Positions 1-8,686 of a DNA stretch of 64,000 nt are shown here, one piece after another. The position numbers and the translations under genes are program-made. The notes under the pieces are model-generated. The model made no database searches. It saw nothing but the letters and a program-made list of their open reading frames with translations, and was not told the DNA's origin. Each line of letters opens with the position of its first letter. Positions within the stretch are counted from its first letter, which is position 1. This DNA comes from Albidovulum sediminis. GTDB lineage: Bacteria; Pseudomonadota; Alphaproteobacteria; Rhodobacterales; Rhodobacteraceae. The stretch spans positions 1,414,245 through 1,478,244 of the forward strand of contig NZ_JAOCQF010000001.1 in the NCBI RefSeq assembly GCF_025380365.1, in the 5' to 3' direction.

Positions 1-68
1 TGCCCGGCCCGCGAATGTGGGCGAAAAGGAAGCCCACGGGCAGGCGGATGACGGGGGCCGGGGCGGGC

Positions 69-1070
69 ATGGTGGAACTCTTCGGGAAGATGCCGGACGG
101 AATGCCGGTCGAGCGGGTTACGATCAGGGGCGGTGGTCTGACCGCCTCGGTCCTGACCTGGGGCGCGGTCCTGCAGGACCTGCGGCTGGACGGCCATGCC
201 CCGCCCCTTGTCCTCGGCTTCGACGGGTTCGAGGATTACCCGGCCCATTCGCGCTATTTCGGCGCGACGGCGGGGCGCTGCGCGAACCGCATCGCCGGGG
301 CGGCCTTCACGCTGGAGGGCGTGGAACACCGGCTGGAGGCGAACTTCCTCGGCAGGCACCAGTTGCACGGCGGCAGCGCGGGTTTCGGCAAGCGGCTGTG
401 GACGGTCGAGGAGGCGGGAGCGGATCACGCGACGCTTCGGATTGACAGCGCGGACGGCGACATGGGCTTTCCCGGCGCGCTGAGCGCGCGGGTGCGCTTC
501 GCGCTTGAGGCGGGCGGCGTGCTCGACATCCGCATGACCGCCTCGGCGGACCGGCCGACGCTTTGCAACCTTGCCCACCACAGCTATTTCAACCTCTCGG
601 GCGAGCCGGACATCCTGAACCACCGGCTGCGCGTGGCGGCCGATCACTACCTGCCCGTCGACGCGGACCTGATCCCGACCGGACAGGTGGCGCCGGTCGA
701 AGGCACCCCCTTCGACCTGCGCGCCGGCGCCCGCCTGGGCGATGTCACTGCCCGCACGCGGCTTGACCACAACTTCTGCCTCGGCCCCGCACGCGTCCCG
801 ATCCGCGAGGTGGCGGAGCTTCGGGGTGGCGATGTCGCGATGCGCGTGCTGACCACCGAACCGGGGGTGCAGGTCTTCGACGGCGCGCCGCTCCAGGTGC
901 CGGTGCCGGGCCTTGACGGGCGGCGCATGGGCGCGCATGCGGGTATCGCGCTTGAACCGCAGGTCTGGCCCGACGCGATCCACCACCCGGACTGGCCGCA
1001 GCCGATCCTCCGGCCCGGCGAGACCTATCGCCAGCACACGCAGTTCGTCTTCAGCAGGCGCGCGCTCTGA
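69..1070 (+). CDS. galM: Aldose 1-epimerase (mutarotase)
   Basis: Predicted to interconvert alpha and beta anomers of aldoses in the cytoplasm. The 333-residue product has the family's HHSYFNL motif (H170/H171, catalytic acid) and the LEPQ motif near the C-terminus (E296, catalytic base). The ATG at 69 gives an N-terminus (MVELFGKMPDG) like that of other mutarotases. An alternative ATG at 48 forms an ATGA overlap with a frame that is open from the left edge and stops at 49-51, so an upstream gene in the same operon may be cut off by the window. It converges on the racemase gene with only 12 bases between them. Confidence 0.9.
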   Translation: MVELFGKMPDGMPVERVTIRGGGLTASVLTWGAVLQDLRLDGHAPPLVLGFDGFEDYPAHSRYFGATAGRCANRIAGAAFTLEGVEHRLEANFLGRHQLHGGSAGFGKRLWTVEEAGADHATLRIDSADGDMGFPGALSARVRFALEAGGVLDIRMTASADRPTLCNLAHHSYFNLSGEPDILNHRLRVAADHYLPVDADLIPTGQVAPVEGTPFDLRAGARLGDVTARTRLDHNFCLGPARVPIREVAELRGGDVAMRVLTTEPGVQVFDGAPLQVPVPGLDGRRMGAHAGIALEPQVWPDAIHHPDWPQPILRPGETYRQHTQFVFSRRAL

Positions 1071-1082
1071 CGCGCCCGCGGA

Positions 1083-1808
1083 TCATCCCGACAGGCGCCC
1101 TGCGTCATGGACAGGGCGCACCCGGATCGGGGGGGCATAGCCGCCCAGCCGCGTCGTCCTGAGGCCCAGCCGCACCGCCGATTCCGCCAGCGCGACCGCG
1201 CAGACGACCCCGTCGATCACCGGAAGCCCGTGTTCGCGCGACAGCGCCGCGGCGAAATCGGCCATGCCGGCGCAGCCCAGCACGATCGCCTCGGCCCGAT
1301 CCTCGGCGATGGCGCGCGCGACCTCGGCGCTGACGCGGCCACGCCCTTCGGACCCGGGCCGCTCCAGCTCCAGCACCGGCACGTCGGAGGCGCGGACACG
1401 GGCGCATCGCGCGGCCAGACCGTAGCGCACCAGGTTGTGTTCGAGCGCCGGCACCGAGCGGGCCAGCGTGGTCACGACCGAGAACTTGTTCGACAGCATC
1501 GAGGCGAAGTGATAGCCGGCCTCGCCGATCCCGATCACCGGCCGGTCGGTCGCGCAGCGCGCGGCGTCAAGCCCGGTATCGTCGAAGCAGGCGATCACCA
1601 CCGCGTCGAAATCGGGCGTGGTGTGGATCAGGTCCAGAACGCCCGGCACGCACATCGCCTCGTCATGGTAGCCCTCGATCGCGGCCGGCCCGGCCGCGGG
1701 ATTGACGGCGATGATCTCCGTCCCCGGGGCGGCGGCGCGGCGGGCGGCCGCGCCGATCTTCTCGGTCATGGAGGCCGTCGTATTGGGGTTGATCACCAGA
1801 AGTCGCAT
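1083..1808 (-). CDS. Asp/Glu/hydantoin racemase family protein
   Basis: A 241-residue cofactor-independent racemase of the Asp/Glu/hydantoin superfamily. The two catalytic cysteines expected for the two-base mechanism are visible: C74 in IACFDDTG and C179 in VLGCAGM. The N-terminus (LLVINPNTTASMT) is typical of the hydantoin racemase/HyuE branch. It is the last gene of the Liv transporter operon, 8 bases after the livF-like ATPase gene. The imported compound may therefore be a hydantoin, an amino acid or another chiral C-H acid. The exact substrate cannot be read from the sequence. Confidence 0.8.
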   Translation of the reverse strand: MRLLVINPNTTASMTEKIGAAARRAAAPGTEIIAVNPAAGPAAIEGYHDEAMCVPGVLDLIHTTPDFDAVVIACFDDTGLDAARCATDRPVIGIGEAGYHFASMLSNKFSVVTTLARSVPALEHNLVRYGLAARCARVRASDVPVLELERPGSEGRGRVSAEVARAIAEDRAEAIVLGCAGMADFAAALSREHGLPVIDGVVCAVALAESAVRLGLRTTRLGGYAPPIRVRPVHDAGRLSG

Positions 1809-1816
1809 CGCGTCAC

Positions 1817-2539
1817 CTAAAGCTCCCCGCCGAGATAGGCGGCCTTGATCCGTTCGTCCCCCATCAGCGCGCGGCTTTCGCCCGACAGCACCACCGCGCC
1901 GGTGGAAAGCGCATAGGCCCGGTCGGAGATCGACAGCGCCATGCGGCTGTTCTGCTCGACCAGGAGAACGCTCACCCCCTCGTCCCGGCTGATCGCGACG
2001 ATGGCGCGGGCGATGTCCTGGACGAGCTTCGGCGCGATGCCGAGCGAGGGTTCGTCAAGCAGGAGGAGCCGGGGCTTGGCCATCAGCGCGCGCCCGATCA
2101 CCATCATCTGCTGCTCGCCCCCCGACAGCGTCCCGGCCTGCTGGCCGAAGCGTTCCTTCAGGCGCGGAAAGCGTTCCAGAACGCTGTCGAGCGTTTGCTG
2201 GATCTCCACCTTGTCGGTGCGGGTGAAGGCCCCCATCAGGAGGTTGTCCTTGACCGACATGAAGGGGAAGACGCGCCGGCCCTCGGGCACCATGGCGATG
2301 CCCTTCCGCACGATCTCGGGCGCGGGCGTGCCGTCCAGGCGTTCGCCCATGTAGTGGATTTCGCCCGAGCGGATCTTCCTCAGCCCGGTGATCGCGCGCA
2401 GGATCGAGGACTTGCCCGCCCCGTTCGCGCCGATCAGCGCGACGGTCTCGCCCTCGTTCATCTCGATCGAGACGCCTTTGAGCGCGTAGACGTGGTCGTA
2501 GTAAAGCTCGACGTTCCGGAAGGATAGCAACTGTGTCAT
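1817..2539 (-). CDS. livF: Branched-chain amino acid-type ABC transporter, ATPase LivF
   Basis: A 240-residue ATPase of the hydrophobic amino acid uptake (HAAT) family. Walker A GANGAGKSS, signature LSGGEQQM, Walker B LLLDEPSLGIAP and a downstream switch histidine region are all present, so it should be active. It lies 3 bases after the LivG-type ATPase gene and 8 bases before the racemase, all on the minus strand. LivF and LivG form the nucleotide-binding heterodimer at the cytoplasmic face of the LivHM pore. The substrate need not be leucine, isoleucine or valine. The attached racemase argues for a specialised substrate. Confidence 0.9.
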   Translation of the reverse strand: MTQLLSFRNVELYYDHVYALKGVSIEMNEGETVALIGANGAGKSSILRAITGLRKIRSGEIHYMGERLDGTPAPEIVRKGIAMVPEGRRVFPFMSVKDNLLMGAFTRTDKVEIQQTLDSVLERFPRLKERFGQQAGTLSGGEQQMMVIGRALMAKPRLLLLDEPSLGIAPKLVQDIARAIVAISRDEGVSVLLVEQNSRMALSISDRAYALSTGAVVLSGESRALMGDERIKAAYLGGEL

Positions 2540-2542
2540 GGC

Positions 2543-3325
2543 CTACATCCCGATCGCGGCGTCTTCGCTGCCCAGATAGGCTTCGATGACCTTTTCGTTG
2601 GACTGGATCTCCGCCGGCGTCCCCTCGGCGATCTTCTGGCCGAAGTTGATGACGACGATGCGGTCGGAGATCTTCATCACCGCCGGCATGTCGTGTTCGA
2701 CCAGAAGGACGGTGATCCCGCGTTCGTCGCGCAGCCGACGCACCAGCGCCACCATGCGCATCGTCTCGTCATGGTTCATGCCGGCGAAAGGTTCGTCGAG
2801 GAGCAGCACCTTGGGGTCGGTGGCGAGCCCGATCGCCATGCCGAGCGCCCTCAGATGCCCCTGCGGCAGGTTCGACGCCATCTCGTCCCGGATCGCGTCG
2901 AGGCCGAGAAAGCCGATGATCTCGTCCGCCGAGGCGCCGAACTCCGCCTCGTCCTTGCGCGCCTGAAGCGTGCCGAGGAAGAACCCCAGGAGCGAGGCGC
3001 GCGAGCGCAGGTGATGGGCGACCACGATGTTTTCCCGCACCGTCATCGACCGGAAGATCGTGGTTTCCTGGAACGTCCTCACCACCCCCATCCGCGCCAC
3101 CCGGTGCGGCGCGAGGTTCGAGATGCGCGTGCCCTTGTAGAGGACCTCGCCCGAGGTGGTCTTGAGGAACGAGGCGATCAGCTTGAAGAGCGTCGATTTC
3201 CCCGCCCCGTTCGGGCCGATCACCGACAGGATCTCCCCCTCCGCCACGTCGAAGGAGATGTCGTTGTTCGCGGTCAGCCCGCCGAAGCGCTTGGTTACGC
3301 CCCGGACCTGAAGGATCGGTGTCAT
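2543..3325 (-). CDS. livG: Branched-chain amino acid-type ABC transporter, ATPase LivG
   Basis: A 260-residue LivG-type ATPase. The ATG at 3325 overlaps the stop of livM (ATGA), which fixes the start; the frame is open further upstream but only as antisense noise inside livM. Walker A GPNGAGKST and Walker B LLLDEPFAGM are normal. The signature segment reads NLPQGHLRALGMA, where LivG proteins usually have LPYGQQRRLEIA, so the C-loop departs from consensus. The family-typical insertion (SNLAPHRVARMGVVRTFQ) is present. It partners with LivF, encoded directly downstream. Confidence 0.88.
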   Translation of the reverse strand: MTPILQVRGVTKRFGGLTANNDISFDVAEGEILSVIGPNGAGKSTLFKLIASFLKTTSGEVLYKGTRISNLAPHRVARMGVVRTFQETTIFRSMTVRENIVVAHHLRSRASLLGFFLGTLQARKDEAEFGASADEIIGFLGLDAIRDEMASNLPQGHLRALGMAIGLATDPKVLLLDEPFAGMNHDETMRMVALVRRLRDERGITVLLVEHDMPAVMKISDRIVVINFGQKIAEGTPAEIQSNEKVIEAYLGSEDAAIGM

Positions 3326-4293
3326 TTGCGGCCTCCCTTGCGGTCGAACAGGCTCAGCAGGCCATTGGGCAGCACCAGCATGAGCGCGATCATGAGCGAG
3401 GAGTAGATGAGGAGCTGGTAACGCCCGGTGGTGAAGAGGAGATCCCAGCCGAAGTAGAGAAGCAGCGTGCCGAGCATCGGGCCGAAGACGTAGCCGAGCC
3501 CGCCGAGGAAGCAGTTCAGCATGAAGTTCACGCTGTCGGCGACCTGGAAGGACGAGGGGTAGATCGACTGCGAGATGGCCACGAACATCGCCCCAGCGAT
3601 CCCCCCGAAGAAGGAGGAGATCGAATAGGCCAGCACGCGCAGGTAGGCGGTGTTGACGCCGATCGAGGCGGCCAGTTCCTCGTTCTGCTGGAGCGACCGG
3701 CAGAGGTGGCCGAGGCGCGAGTTGACGATCCGCCACAGGCAGGCGTAGCAGATCACCATCAGCGTCACCGCCATGAAGTAGAAGGCAAGCTTGGGATTGC
3801 CGAGCGTGGCGAAGTCAGGGATCAGCGTCAGCCCGAGGATCGACACCTCGCCCGGCAGCGGGATCGAGGTGATGCCCTTGGCCCCGTTCGTGACCGGAAG
3901 GGCCAGCGCGGTCAGGCGCGCGACCTCGGTCAGGACCAGCGTGACCATCGCGAAGTAGACGCCGCGCAGGCGCAGGATCGGCAGCCCGATCAGGACCGAG
4001 AGTGCCGCGCAGAAGACCCCCGCCAGCGGCAGCGTGAGCCAGAAGCTGACCCCCGCGGTGGTCACGAGGATGGCCGAGACATAGCCCCCCGCCAGCGCAT
4101 AGGCGCCCTGCCCGATGTTGATGCGGCCGATGTAGAAGGTCAGCCAGACACCGGCCGAGGCCACCGAGAGGAGCGCGACGGAGGTGAGCGTGTAGTAGAA
4201 GTCCCACCGCCCGCTCAGCGCGATGGCCAGGGGCACCGCGACATAGACGGCGATCACGAAGGCGCCGATGCCCAGAAGTTTTTGCGTGTTCAT
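3322..4293 (-). CDS. livM: Branched-chain amino acid-type ABC transporter permease LivM
   Basis: A 323-residue polytopic inner-membrane permease with the LivM hallmarks GRINIGQGAYALAGG in the N-terminal half and GGLGYVFGPMLGTLLL near the C-terminus. It begins 4 bases after livH ends and its stop overlaps the livG start, so the genes are translationally coupled. With LivH it forms the translocation pore of this importer. Confidence 0.9.
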   Translation of the reverse strand: MNTQKLLGIGAFVIAVYVAVPLAIALSGRWDFYYTLTSVALLSVASAGVWLTFYIGRINIGQGAYALAGGYVSAILVTTAGVSFWLTLPLAGVFCAALSVLIGLPILRLRGVYFAMVTLVLTEVARLTALALPVTNGAKGITSIPLPGEVSILGLTLIPDFATLGNPKLAFYFMAVTLMVICYACLWRIVNSRLGHLCRSLQQNEELAASIGVNTAYLRVLAYSISSFFGGIAGAMFVAISQSIYPSSFQVADSVNFMLNCFLGGLGYVFGPMLGTLLLYFGWDLLFTTGRYQLLIYSSLMIALMLVLPNGLLSLFDRKGGRK

Positions 4294-4297
4294 GGCC

Positions 4298-5167
4298 TTA
4301 TCCCCACGGTTTGCCCATCAGCCCCTGCGGGCGGAAGGCGAGGAAGACCATCAGCGATGCGAAGATCACCAGATAGGTGATGTCGCCATAGGCCGCGAGA
4401 AGCGTCAGGCCGATCGATTCCATCATGCCAAGGATGAAGCCCCCCGCGATGGCCCCCGAAATGACGCCCGCGCCGCCGATCATGATCATCAGGAACGCCT
4501 TGATCGAGGTCGGCCCGCCCATGCCGAGGTTGACCCCGGTGATGGTGACAAGAAGCCCGCCGACAAGCCCCGCGAGCATCGCGCCCAGCGCGAAGCCCAG
4601 CATCGAATAGCGCTCGACATCGACGCCCATCAGTTGCGCGGCCATCCGGTCCTGCGCCAGCGCCCGCATCGCGCGCCCGGCCCTGGTGTATTGCATGAGC
4701 GCGATGAAACCCGCGATCATCGCGATCGCCAGCACCCCGATCAGGATGCGGTCGTAGGGCATCACCAGGCGGAAATCCCAGTTGAAGACGCCGTTCACGA
4801 TCTTCGGCACGCCGCGCTGCTTTTCCCCGAACAGGAGCAGGATGACCGCGTCGAGGAAGAAGGCGATGCCCGCCGCCAGCAGCATGGTCGATTCCTCGCG
4901 CTTGGACCGCGCGACGACCGGGCGGAACAGGAACCGCTCCACCCCCGCGCCGACCACGGCCAGCACGACCGCCGAGGCCACCAGCCCGACGATGAAGGGC
5001 AGCCCGAACTGGGCCACGACCGTATAGGTGACGAACCCGCCCAGCACGTACATCTGCCCGTGGGCGAAGTTCAGCACGTTCATGAGCGAGAAGATGAGCG
5101 TGAGCCCGAGCGCAATGAGCGCGTATTGGGCACCGAGATAGAGCCCATTGGCAAGAATCTGTTCCAT
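4298..5167 (-). CDS. livH: Branched-chain amino acid-type ABC transporter permease LivH
   Basis: A 289-residue permease. The start at 5167 (MEQILANGLYLGAQYALI) matches normal LivH N-termini. Extending the frame to 5236 would run through the stem-loop between livK and livH and is rejected. LivH motifs MNVLNFAHGQMYVLGGF and GGAGVISGAIAGGFILG are present. It is first in the permease/ATPase block and lies 86 bases after the binding-protein gene, separated from it by a strong hairpin. Confidence 0.9.
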   Translation of the reverse strand: MEQILANGLYLGAQYALIALGLTLIFSLMNVLNFAHGQMYVLGGFVTYTVVAQFGLPFIVGLVASAVVLAVVGAGVERFLFRPVVARSKREESTMLLAAGIAFFLDAVILLLFGEKQRGVPKIVNGVFNWDFRLVMPYDRILIGVLAIAMIAGFIALMQYTRAGRAMRALAQDRMAAQLMGVDVERYSMLGFALGAMLAGLVGGLLVTITGVNLGMGGPTSIKAFLMIMIGGAGVISGAIAGGFILGMMESIGLTLLAAYGDITYLVIFASLMVFLAFRPQGLMGKPWG

Positions 5168-5186
5168 GTCGCGTCCTGAGGTTGGG

Positions 5187-5220
5187 CGGGGTCCGGCAAG
5201 GATAGGTGCGCCGGACCCCG
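5187..5220 (-). terminator. Intercistronic stem-loop between livK-like and livH genes
   Basis: A perfect 11-bp stem (5187-5197 with 5210-5220) around a 12-base loop, with no T-tract. It sits between the binding-protein gene and the permease genes. Hairpins here commonly protect the 3' end of the binding-protein mRNA or partly terminate transcription, giving more binding protein than membrane components. That role is inferred from position and structure only. Confidence 0.6.
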
Positions 5221-5253
5221 GAAAGACACTCGTCAAGACACTCCGCGCGCGGC

Positions 5254-6441
5254 TCAGTCCACCTGAGCGACGAAGAGCGTCTGGAACGCGCCGTCCTTGA
5301 ACTCGTTCACGACGAGCGGGACGGACACCTGGCGCTTCTGACCGAACGAGGTGGTGCCGACATAGGTGAGCTTCGCGTCGCCGACCATGAAGGGGTTCGG
5401 CGCCTCGAACGTGTCCATCGTCTTCTTGAATTCCTCGACGTCGTTCATCGCGGCGGGGTTCGCCTTGATGGTCTCGAGGATGTATTCGAGCGCGTAGACC
5501 TTGGTGTTGGACTCGTCGTTGTATTCGCCGAACATCTTGGTGTAGCGGTCGACGAATTCGCGCATCGCGTCCGAGGCCAGTTCGGGCGTGGAGGCGCCGC
5601 CGACCGAGATGAAGCCGTTGGCAAGCTCGCCCGCGCCTTCCTGGAGCACGGTCGCGTCCTGCGCGGTCTCGGTCGAGATCAGGCCGGTGTAGCCCAGTTC
5701 GCGGGCCGAGCGGATCAGTTGCGGCGCGTTGGCGGGCGACACGCCCGACAGCACCAGAAGGTCGGGCTGCGACTGCAGCACCGGCAGCAGGACCGGCGTG
5801 AAGTCGGTGGTGTCGACCTGGTAGGTCACGCTGTCCGATACCACCTCAAGCCCGAGCGCCTTGGCCGCCTCGACCCCGCCGTCACGCTGCGACAACGGGT
5901 CGGATTCGTTGGCGGCGACAAAGGCCACCTTCTTCACCCCGTTGTTTTCCATCAGGTATTTGTAGATCGCCGGGCCAGACTGGTAGTTGGCGACCATGCC
6001 GAGGATCGCGTTCGACGCGGGCGCGGTGTAAAGCTCCTTCGGGAAGGCGTAGGGGAAGTACATGATGCCGTTCTGCTCGGCGACCGGGCGCACGGCGGCG
6101 GCGCCGTCGTCCACGTTCGGGCCGACGACATAGTGGATGCCTTCCTGCGCCATCTTCTCCATGCCCGCGATCGCGCGCTTGGGGTCCTTCTGGTCGTCGA
6201 AGGCGACGATCTGGACATCGTATTTCTGGCCGTCGATCTCGACCCCGCCGAGTTCGTTCAGCCAGGCTGCGCGGGTTTCCATCGAGCGCTGGTTGGAAAT
6301 GCCCCAGGCCGCGGCCGGACCCGAGGTCACGCCGACGAACCCGATCTTGAGGACCGGGTTCTGCGCGCTGGCGGCACCGAAGAAAACCAGACTGGCGGCT
6401 GCGGCGAGCGCCGTGGATTTCAAGAGGGTGCGTCTGTTCAT
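5254..6441 (-). CDS. ABC transporter substrate-binding protein, LivK family
   Basis: A 395-residue periplasmic binding protein of the Peripla_BP_6 (LivJ/LivK) type, first gene of the operon. It has a signal peptide with charged n-region (MNRRTLLKSTALAAAA) and an ASA-Q cleavage site near residue 27, followed by the family start VLKIGFVGVTSGPAAAWG. Its promoter region holds a perfect TTGACA hexamer and a 14-bp palindrome shared with the divergent GntR gene. The ligand is unknown. The GntR neighbour and the terminal racemase gene suggest a specialised amide or amino-acid-like compound rather than bulk branched-chain amino acids. Confidence 0.88.
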   Translation of the reverse strand: MNRRTLLKSTALAAAASLVFFGAASAQNPVLKIGFVGVTSGPAAAWGISNQRSMETRAAWLNELGGVEIDGQKYDVQIVAFDDQKDPKRAIAGMEKMAQEGIHYVVGPNVDDGAAAVRPVAEQNGIMYFPYAFPKELYTAPASNAILGMVANYQSGPAIYKYLMENNGVKKVAFVAANESDPLSQRDGGVEAAKALGLEVVSDSVTYQVDTTDFTPVLLPVLQSQPDLLVLSGVSPANAPQLIRSARELGYTGLISTETAQDATVLQEGAGELANGFISVGGASTPELASDAMREFVDRYTKMFGEYNDESNTKVYALEYILETIKANPAAMNDVEEFKKTMDTFEAPNPFMVGDAKLTYVGTTSFGQKRQVSVPLVVNEFKDGAFQTLFVAQVD

Positions 6442-6520
6442 CTCAATCCTCCCTGATTGCCATGTACGTCATTGCCTCGCGTTCCGGGATTCGGCGCGAG
6501 CTGGCAAGGTGATTGAGCCA

Positions 6521-6534
6521 GATTGTTAACAATC
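6521..6534. promoter_or_regulatory. Perfect 14-bp palindrome, likely GntR operator
   Basis: GATTGTTAACAATC is a perfect palindrome in the divergent region between the livK-like gene and the GntR gene. On the minus strand it directly follows a consensus -35 hexamer TTGACA (6536-6541), so a bound regulator would block the livK promoter; a weak -10 candidate CTCAAT lies at 6512-6517. FCD-type GntR regulators bind such short palindromes, and the divergent neighbour is the obvious partner. Confidence 0.65.
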
Positions 6535-6640
6535 GTGTCAACAAAATAATTGCCGTATTGTCGATGATCTTGGAATCTTTCAAACTGGCCCTGCGCGCGC
6601 TAATCATCGGCGGGCGCATCTTGACGGGACGCATTGGACC

Positions 6641-7378
6641 ATGACGCTTGCAGGACCCACGATCGACCGGTTTCCCGACGCCGAGGAGGTCGCCGAGGAG
6701 GATATCGTCGAGCAGATCTACGAGGCCGTGGTGGAACAGCGGCTTCCGCCCGGCACCAAGCTGTCGGAGGCGGCCCTTTGCAAGGCGTTCGGCGTGGGCC
6801 GGATGCGGGTGCGCCGCAGCCTGCTTCTGCTGGCCAGCCGCGAGGTGGTGGAGCTGCATTCGAACCGCGGCGCCTTTGTCGCCCGCCCTACCCCCGAACA
6901 GGCGCGCGAGGTTTTCGAGGCGCGGCTGGCGATCGAGCCCAACGTGACGCGCCTGGCCGTCGAACGCGCGACGGCGGCGGATATCGACGCGCTCGACCGC
7001 CATCTGCTCAGCGAGGCGCAGGCCCACACGGAGGGCAACCGCCGGGACGCGATCCGGCTTTCGGGCCAGTTCCACACCCTGCTCGCGCAGATCGCGGGCA
7101 ACGGCGTGATGCTGCGGATGGTCAAGGAACTGATCACGCGGACATCGCTGATCATCGGCATCTTCGGCGCGCCGGGTGTGTCGAACTGCCGCGACGACGA
7201 CCACGCCGACCTGGTGGCTGCCTTCCGCGAACGCGACGGCGAACGCGCCGCCCGCATCATGGACGCGCACCTGCGCCATATCCAGGCGCATGTGGACCTG
7301 AAGTCCGCGCATCGCTCCAAGGTCGACCTTCTCAGCGTCTTCGCGCCGCAGGCCCGCGCCGGCACGAACCAGGGCTGA
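6641..7378 (+). CDS. GntR-family transcriptional regulator, FCD domain
   Basis: A 245-residue regulator with an N-terminal winged helix (about residues 22-85, including LPPGTKLSEAALCKAFGVG) and a C-terminal FCD ligand-binding domain. Histidines in SGQFHTLLAQI, DDDHADLV and MDAHLRHI fit the FCD metal site. It is divergent from the Liv/racemase operon and faces the palindrome at 6521-6534, so it probably represses that operon until the transported compound or a product binds. Confidence 0.87.
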   Translation: MTLAGPTIDRFPDAEEVAEEDIVEQIYEAVVEQRLPPGTKLSEAALCKAFGVGRMRVRRSLLLLASREVVELHSNRGAFVARPTPEQAREVFEARLAIEPNVTRLAVERATAADIDALDRHLLSEAQAHTEGNRRDAIRLSGQFHTLLAQIAGNGVMLRMVKELITRTSLIIGIFGAPGVSNCRDDDHADLVAAFRERDGERAARIMDAHLRHIQAHVDLKSAHRSKVDLLSVFAPQARAGTNQG

Positions 7379-7464
7379 GGCGCCGCCGCACCGTGCCCGC
7401 CTGCCCCGCCCTTGCGGACGATCGGGCGAAGCGGACATAACGGTGGCGCGGGAGGGGAAAAGCC

Positions 7465-7830
7465 ATGACCACGCTGAAGCTGCGCATCCTGTTCGACGAC
7501 GCGATGCTGGGCCCTGGCAAGGCGGACCTGCTGGAGCGGATCCGCGCCACCGGGTCGATCGCTGCGGCGGGCCGTCAGATGGGGATGAGCTACAAGCGCG
7601 CCTGGATGCTGGTCGAGGAAATGAACGCCGCCTTCCGCGCGCCGCTTGTCGTCAGCGCGCGCGGCGGTCCGGGGGGCGGCGGCGCGCAGCTTACCGAGGC
7701 GGGCGAAGAGGTGCTGGGGCTTTACCGTGACATCCTTGAGCGCGCCCGCGCCGCCACCACCGACCCGATCGCGGCGCTGGAGGCGATGCTGGTGACCGGG
7801 GGCAGGTCGGATATTTCCGGTGGAAAATAA
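7465..7830 (+). CDS. Short ModE-like winged-helix regulator
   Basis: A 121-residue protein containing only the ModE N-terminal DNA-binding domain: LLERIRATGSIAAAGRQMGM followed by SYKRAWMLVEEMN, and LTEAGEEVLGLYRDI. Classic ModE is about 260 residues and carries two C-terminal molybdate-binding Mop domains, which are absent here. Such one-domain forms are common in alphaproteobacteria. It lies 62 bases upstream of modA on the same strand and faces the inverted repeat at 7859-7878. Whether it senses molybdate itself is unclear, because the usual sensor domain is missing. Confidence 0.82.
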   Translation: MTTLKLRILFDDAMLGPGKADLLERIRATGSIAAAGRQMGMSYKRAWMLVEEMNAAFRAPLVVSARGGPGGGGAQLTEAGEEVLGLYRDILERARAATTDPIAALEAMLVTGGRSDISGGK

Positions 7831-7858
7831 CGCTTGCGCGCCAGGGCAGCGCGGATAG

Positions 7859-7878
7859 ATATGTTCCTGAGAACATAT
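7859..7878. promoter_or_regulatory. Inverted repeat upstream of modA, candidate ModE-type operator
   Basis: ATATGTTC - CTGA - GAACATAT is a perfect 8-bp inverted repeat with a 4-base spacer, 14 bases before the modA start codon and just upstream of its ribosome binding site (ACGGAGG). It resembles the TATAT-containing ModE operators of other bacteria only loosely. The position between the ModE-like gene and modA makes it the best candidate site. It could also act as a 5' hairpin in the modA mRNA. Confidence 0.55.
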
Positions 7879-7892
7879 CGAACGGAGGACTC

Positions 7893-8657
7893 ATGCGCCG
7901 ACCTCTCACAGCCATCCTGACCGTTGCGGCGCTGCTCGTGCCTCCCCTGCCCGCGCTGGCGGAGGAGGTCGTGGTCTTTGCCGCCGCCTCGATGAAAACC
8001 GCCCTCGATGCGGTAGCTGCCGATTTCCAGTCGGCCACCGGCCATACGGTGACGATCAGCTATGCCGGATCGAACGCGCTGGCCAAGCAGATCATCGAAG
8101 GCGCGCCGACCGATATCTTCCTTTCGGCGGCGGTGAACTGGATGGACGAGGTGGAGAAGGCGGGGCTGGTGACTGAGGGCACCCGCGCCGACCTTTTCGG
8201 CAACACGCTGGTGCTGGTCGCCCATGGAACGGACGCGGCCCCGGTCGAGATCGGGCCGGGCCTCGATCTGGCGGGCCTCTTGGGCGACGGCAAGCTTGCC
8301 ATGGCAATGGTCGATGCCGTGCCCGCCGGGCAATACGGCAAGGCGGCGCTTGAAAGCCTCGGCCTCTGGCCCTCGGTCGAGGCCTCGGTCGCGCAGTCGG
8401 AAAACGTGCGCGCGGCGCTGATGCTGGTCTCGACGGGCGAGGCACCCTATGGGATCGTCTATGCGACCGACGCGGTGGCCGATGATGCCGTCACCGTCGT
8501 CGGCACCTTCCCCGACGACAGCCACAAGCCCATCGTCTATCCGGGCGCCCTTCTGACCGGGGCTGCGGACGCGGCCGACCGCGCATTTTTCGAGGCATTG
8601 TCCTCCGATGCCGGGGATGCGAAGTTCGCCGCGCAGGGCTTCGCGATCCTGAACTGA
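7893..8657 (+). CDS. modA: Molybdate ABC transporter substrate-binding protein
   Basis: A 254-residue periplasmic molybdate-binding protein. An N-terminal signal peptide (cleavage around ALA-EE, residue 24) precedes the ModA start VVVFAAASMKTALDAVA. Other family features are SYAGSNALAKQIIEGAPTD, in which the SGS-like loop binds the oxyanion, and GEAPYGIVYATDA. The start has an ACGGAGG ribosome binding site 4 bases upstream. It heads modABC. Tungstate specificity cannot be excluded. Confidence 0.92.
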   Translation: MRRPLTAILTVAALLVPPLPALAEEVVVFAAASMKTALDAVAADFQSATGHTVTISYAGSNALAKQIIEGAPTDIFLSAAVNWMDEVEKAGLVTEGTRADLFGNTLVLVAHGTDAAPVEIGPGLDLAGLLGDGKLAMAMVDAVPAGQYGKAALESLGLWPSVEASVAQSENVRAALMLVSTGEAPYGIVYATDAVADDAVTVVGTFPDDSHKPIVYPGALLTGAADAADRAFFEALSSDAGDAKFAAQGFAILN

Positions 8658-8686
8658 CCGGACCGAACCACCTTGAGCGAGGCGGA

